Positions 5,781 through 6,931 of a stretch of 6,931 nt of DNA are shown one piece after another. Position numbers and translations under genes: made by a program. Below the pieces are notes generated by a model that was given only the letters and a program-made list of their open reading frames with translations, was not told the origin of the DNA and did no database searches. The stretch's first letter is position 1; each line of letters opens with the position of its first letter. The stretch comes from Methanobacteriota archaeon (GTDB taxonomy: Archaea > Thermoplasmatota > DTKX01 > GCA-020343715): the NCBI GenBank assembly GCA_030597775.1, contig JAUVRF010000091.1:1-6931 (forward strand), written 5' to 3'.

Positions 5781-6931
5781 ATGATAAGGTCGACGAATCC
5801 GACCACCGGCGAGGTGATCGAGGAGTACGACGAGATGTCCGACGGGACGGTGGACGACCTGGTGAGGCGGGCCCACGAGGCCCACCTGGAATGGAGACAT
5901 GTCCCCCTGGGCGAGAGGGCGGAGCTGCTGCACGAGGCGGCCAGTGTCCTCCGGTCCCGGACCGACGACTACGCCCGCCTGATGGCCCTGGAGATGGGCA
6001 AGCCCGTGGTGGACGGCAGGGGCGAGGTGGAGAAGTGCGCCTGGACCTTCGACTTCTACGCCGACAACGGCGCCGCCTTCCTCGAGCCTGAGGTCGTCGA
6101 GACCGACGCGATGAGGAGCTACGTGACCTTCCAGCCCCTGGGCGTGGTCCTCGCCGTCATGCCCTGGAACTTCCCCTTCTGGCAGGTGATGAGGTTCGTC
6201 GCCCCCGCCCTCATGGCCGGCAACGCCGGCGTCCTCAAGCACGCGTCCAACGTCCCCGGCAGCGCCCTGGCCATCGAGGAGGTGGTCCGCGACGCGGGCT
6301 TCCCCCGGGACCTCTTCCGCACGTTGCTCATCGGGAGCAGGAAGGTGGACCGGGTCATCGAGGACCCCCACATCAAGGCCGTGACCCTCACCGGCAGCGC
6401 ACCGGCGGGCAGGGCGGTGGCGGGCAAGGCCGGCCAGATGCTCAAGAGGACCGTCCTCGAGCTGGGCGGTTCCGACCCCTACGTCGTCCTGGAGGACGCT
6501 GACCTGGAGGGGACCGTCGCCACCTGTGTCGCCAGCCGCCTCATCAACGGCGGCCAGAGCTGCATCGCGGCCAAGCGGTTCGTGGTCGTGGAGCCCCTCA
6601 TCGAGCGGTTCGAGGAGCTGTACGTGGAGAAGATGCGGCAGGCCTTGATGGGCGACCCCCTGGACGAGGCCACCACCATGGGGCCAATGGCCCGCCACGA
6701 CCTGCGGGACGAGCTCCACGACCAGGTCCAGCGGACGGTGGGCCAGGGCGCCCGACTGCTCCTGGGAGGAGAGGTCCCGGAGGGGCCCGGGGCCTTCTAT
6801 CCCGCCACTGTCCTCACAGGCGTCAGGAAGGGGATGGCCGCGTACGGGGAGGAGCTCTTCGGCCCCGTCGCCACCATCATCGCCGCGAAGGACGAGGATG
6901 ACGCGGTGCGGATCGCCAACGACACCGAGTT
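5781..6931 (+). CDS. Succinate-semialdehyde dehydrogenase-type aldehyde dehydrogenase; 3' end missing
   Basis: The visible 383 residues cover most of a roughly 455-residue aldehyde dehydrogenase; the last 70 or so lie beyond the window. From ATG 5781 the protein begins MIRSTNPTTGEV, typical of this family. The first fold is marked by PWNFPFW (128-134), Lys153 in LKHAS, and TGS (204-206). The catalytic general base is Glu227 in LELGGSDPYVV and the nucleophile is Cys261 in NGGQSCIAAKRF. EELFGP (357-362) is the usual cofactor motif. The NGGQSCIAAKRF and LELGGSDP signatures, and Arg138 and Ser260 near the substrate pocket, fit the shorter SSADH group (E. coli Sad and cyanobacterial SSADH). It should oxidise succinic semialdehyde to succinate with NAD+ or NADP+ in the cytoplasm. 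It starts 2 nt after the ThDP gene and is surely co-transcribed. ATG 5775, overlapping the previous stop, is an alternative start. Another semialdehyde substrate is possible. Confidence 0.92.
   Translation, partial: MIRSTNPTTGEVIEEYDEMSDGTVDDLVRRAHEAHLEWRHVPLGERAELLHEAASVLRSRTDDYARLMALEMGKPVVDGRGEVEKCAWTFDFYADNGAAFLEPEVVETDAMRSYVTFQPLGVVLAVMPWNFPFWQVMRFVAPALMAGNAGVLKHASNVPGSALAIEEVVRDAGFPRDLFRTLLIGSRKVDRVIEDPHIKAVTLTGSAPAGRAVAGKAGQMLKRTVLELGGSDPYVVLEDADLEGTVATCVASRLINGGQSCIAAKRFVVVEPLIERFEELYVEKMRQALMGDPLDEATTMGPMARHDLRDELHDQVQRTVGQGARLLLGGEVPEGPGAFYPATVLTGVRKGMAAYGEELFGPVATIIAAKDEDDAVRIANDTE

Noticed and set aside
5526..6719. 397-codon open frame on the - strand over the ThDP and SSADH genes
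   Set aside because: It spans two conserved genes in antisense, has low-complexity H/G/L/V-rich composition and no family motif.
1..6931. CRISPR array, insertion sequence or attachment sites
   Set aside because: No spaced direct repeats, transposase-like reading frame or terminal inverted repeats are visible; the only repeats are protein-level domain duplications.

Overview
This GC-rich window most likely comes from an archaeon, and a member of the Thermoplasmatota or a related euryarchaeal lineage is my best guess. The grounds are indirect. The large surface protein combines a clostripain-type (C11) peptidase with PKD repeats and ends in a PGF-CTERM-like archaeal sorting tail. AGG (Arg) and ATA (Ile) codons are frequent despite the high GC. 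Extracellular clostripains are known from sediment Thermoplasmata (MBG-D lineage). No rRNA or other taxonomic marker is present, so the lineage remains an inference.

Layout: all three genes lie on the + strand. (1) Bases 1-3843 hold the 3' part of a very large secreted or surface-anchored protein. Its order is two Ig-like modules, a CARDB-like module, the C11 peptidase, a beta-rich linker, one degenerate and three clear PKD modules, an acidic linker, and the PG-TM-RLRRR tail. (2) Bases 3844-4128 are a 285-bp intergenic region. It has a small hairpin just after the stop codon, a TATA-like patch in the middle, a GC-rich hairpin, and an exact 8-bp inverted repeat that abuts the ribosome binding site of the next gene. 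(3) Bases 4129-5778 hold a complete thiamine-diphosphate (ThDP) enzyme of the acetolactate-synthase-like family. (4) From base 5781 to the window end there is an aldehyde dehydrogenase of the succinate-semialdehyde dehydrogenase type, cut off by the window.

Genes 3 and 4 form a tight pair, with 2 nt between them and the second gene's Shine-Dalgarno inside the end of the first. The order and sequence types match the cyanobacterial pair in which an enzyme annotated as acetolactate synthase is really 2-oxoglutarate decarboxylase. There the product, succinic semialdehyde, is oxidised to succinate by the adjacent dehydrogenase, which closes the TCA cycle without 2-oxoglutarate dehydrogenase. The most interesting reading of this window is that an archaeon carries this shunt, possibly controlled by the inverted repeat at its start. 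The reaction of the ThDP enzyme cannot be proved from sequence alone. The surface peptidase is probably a separate transcription unit. A joint role in feeding on protein-derived glutamate is attractive but speculative.
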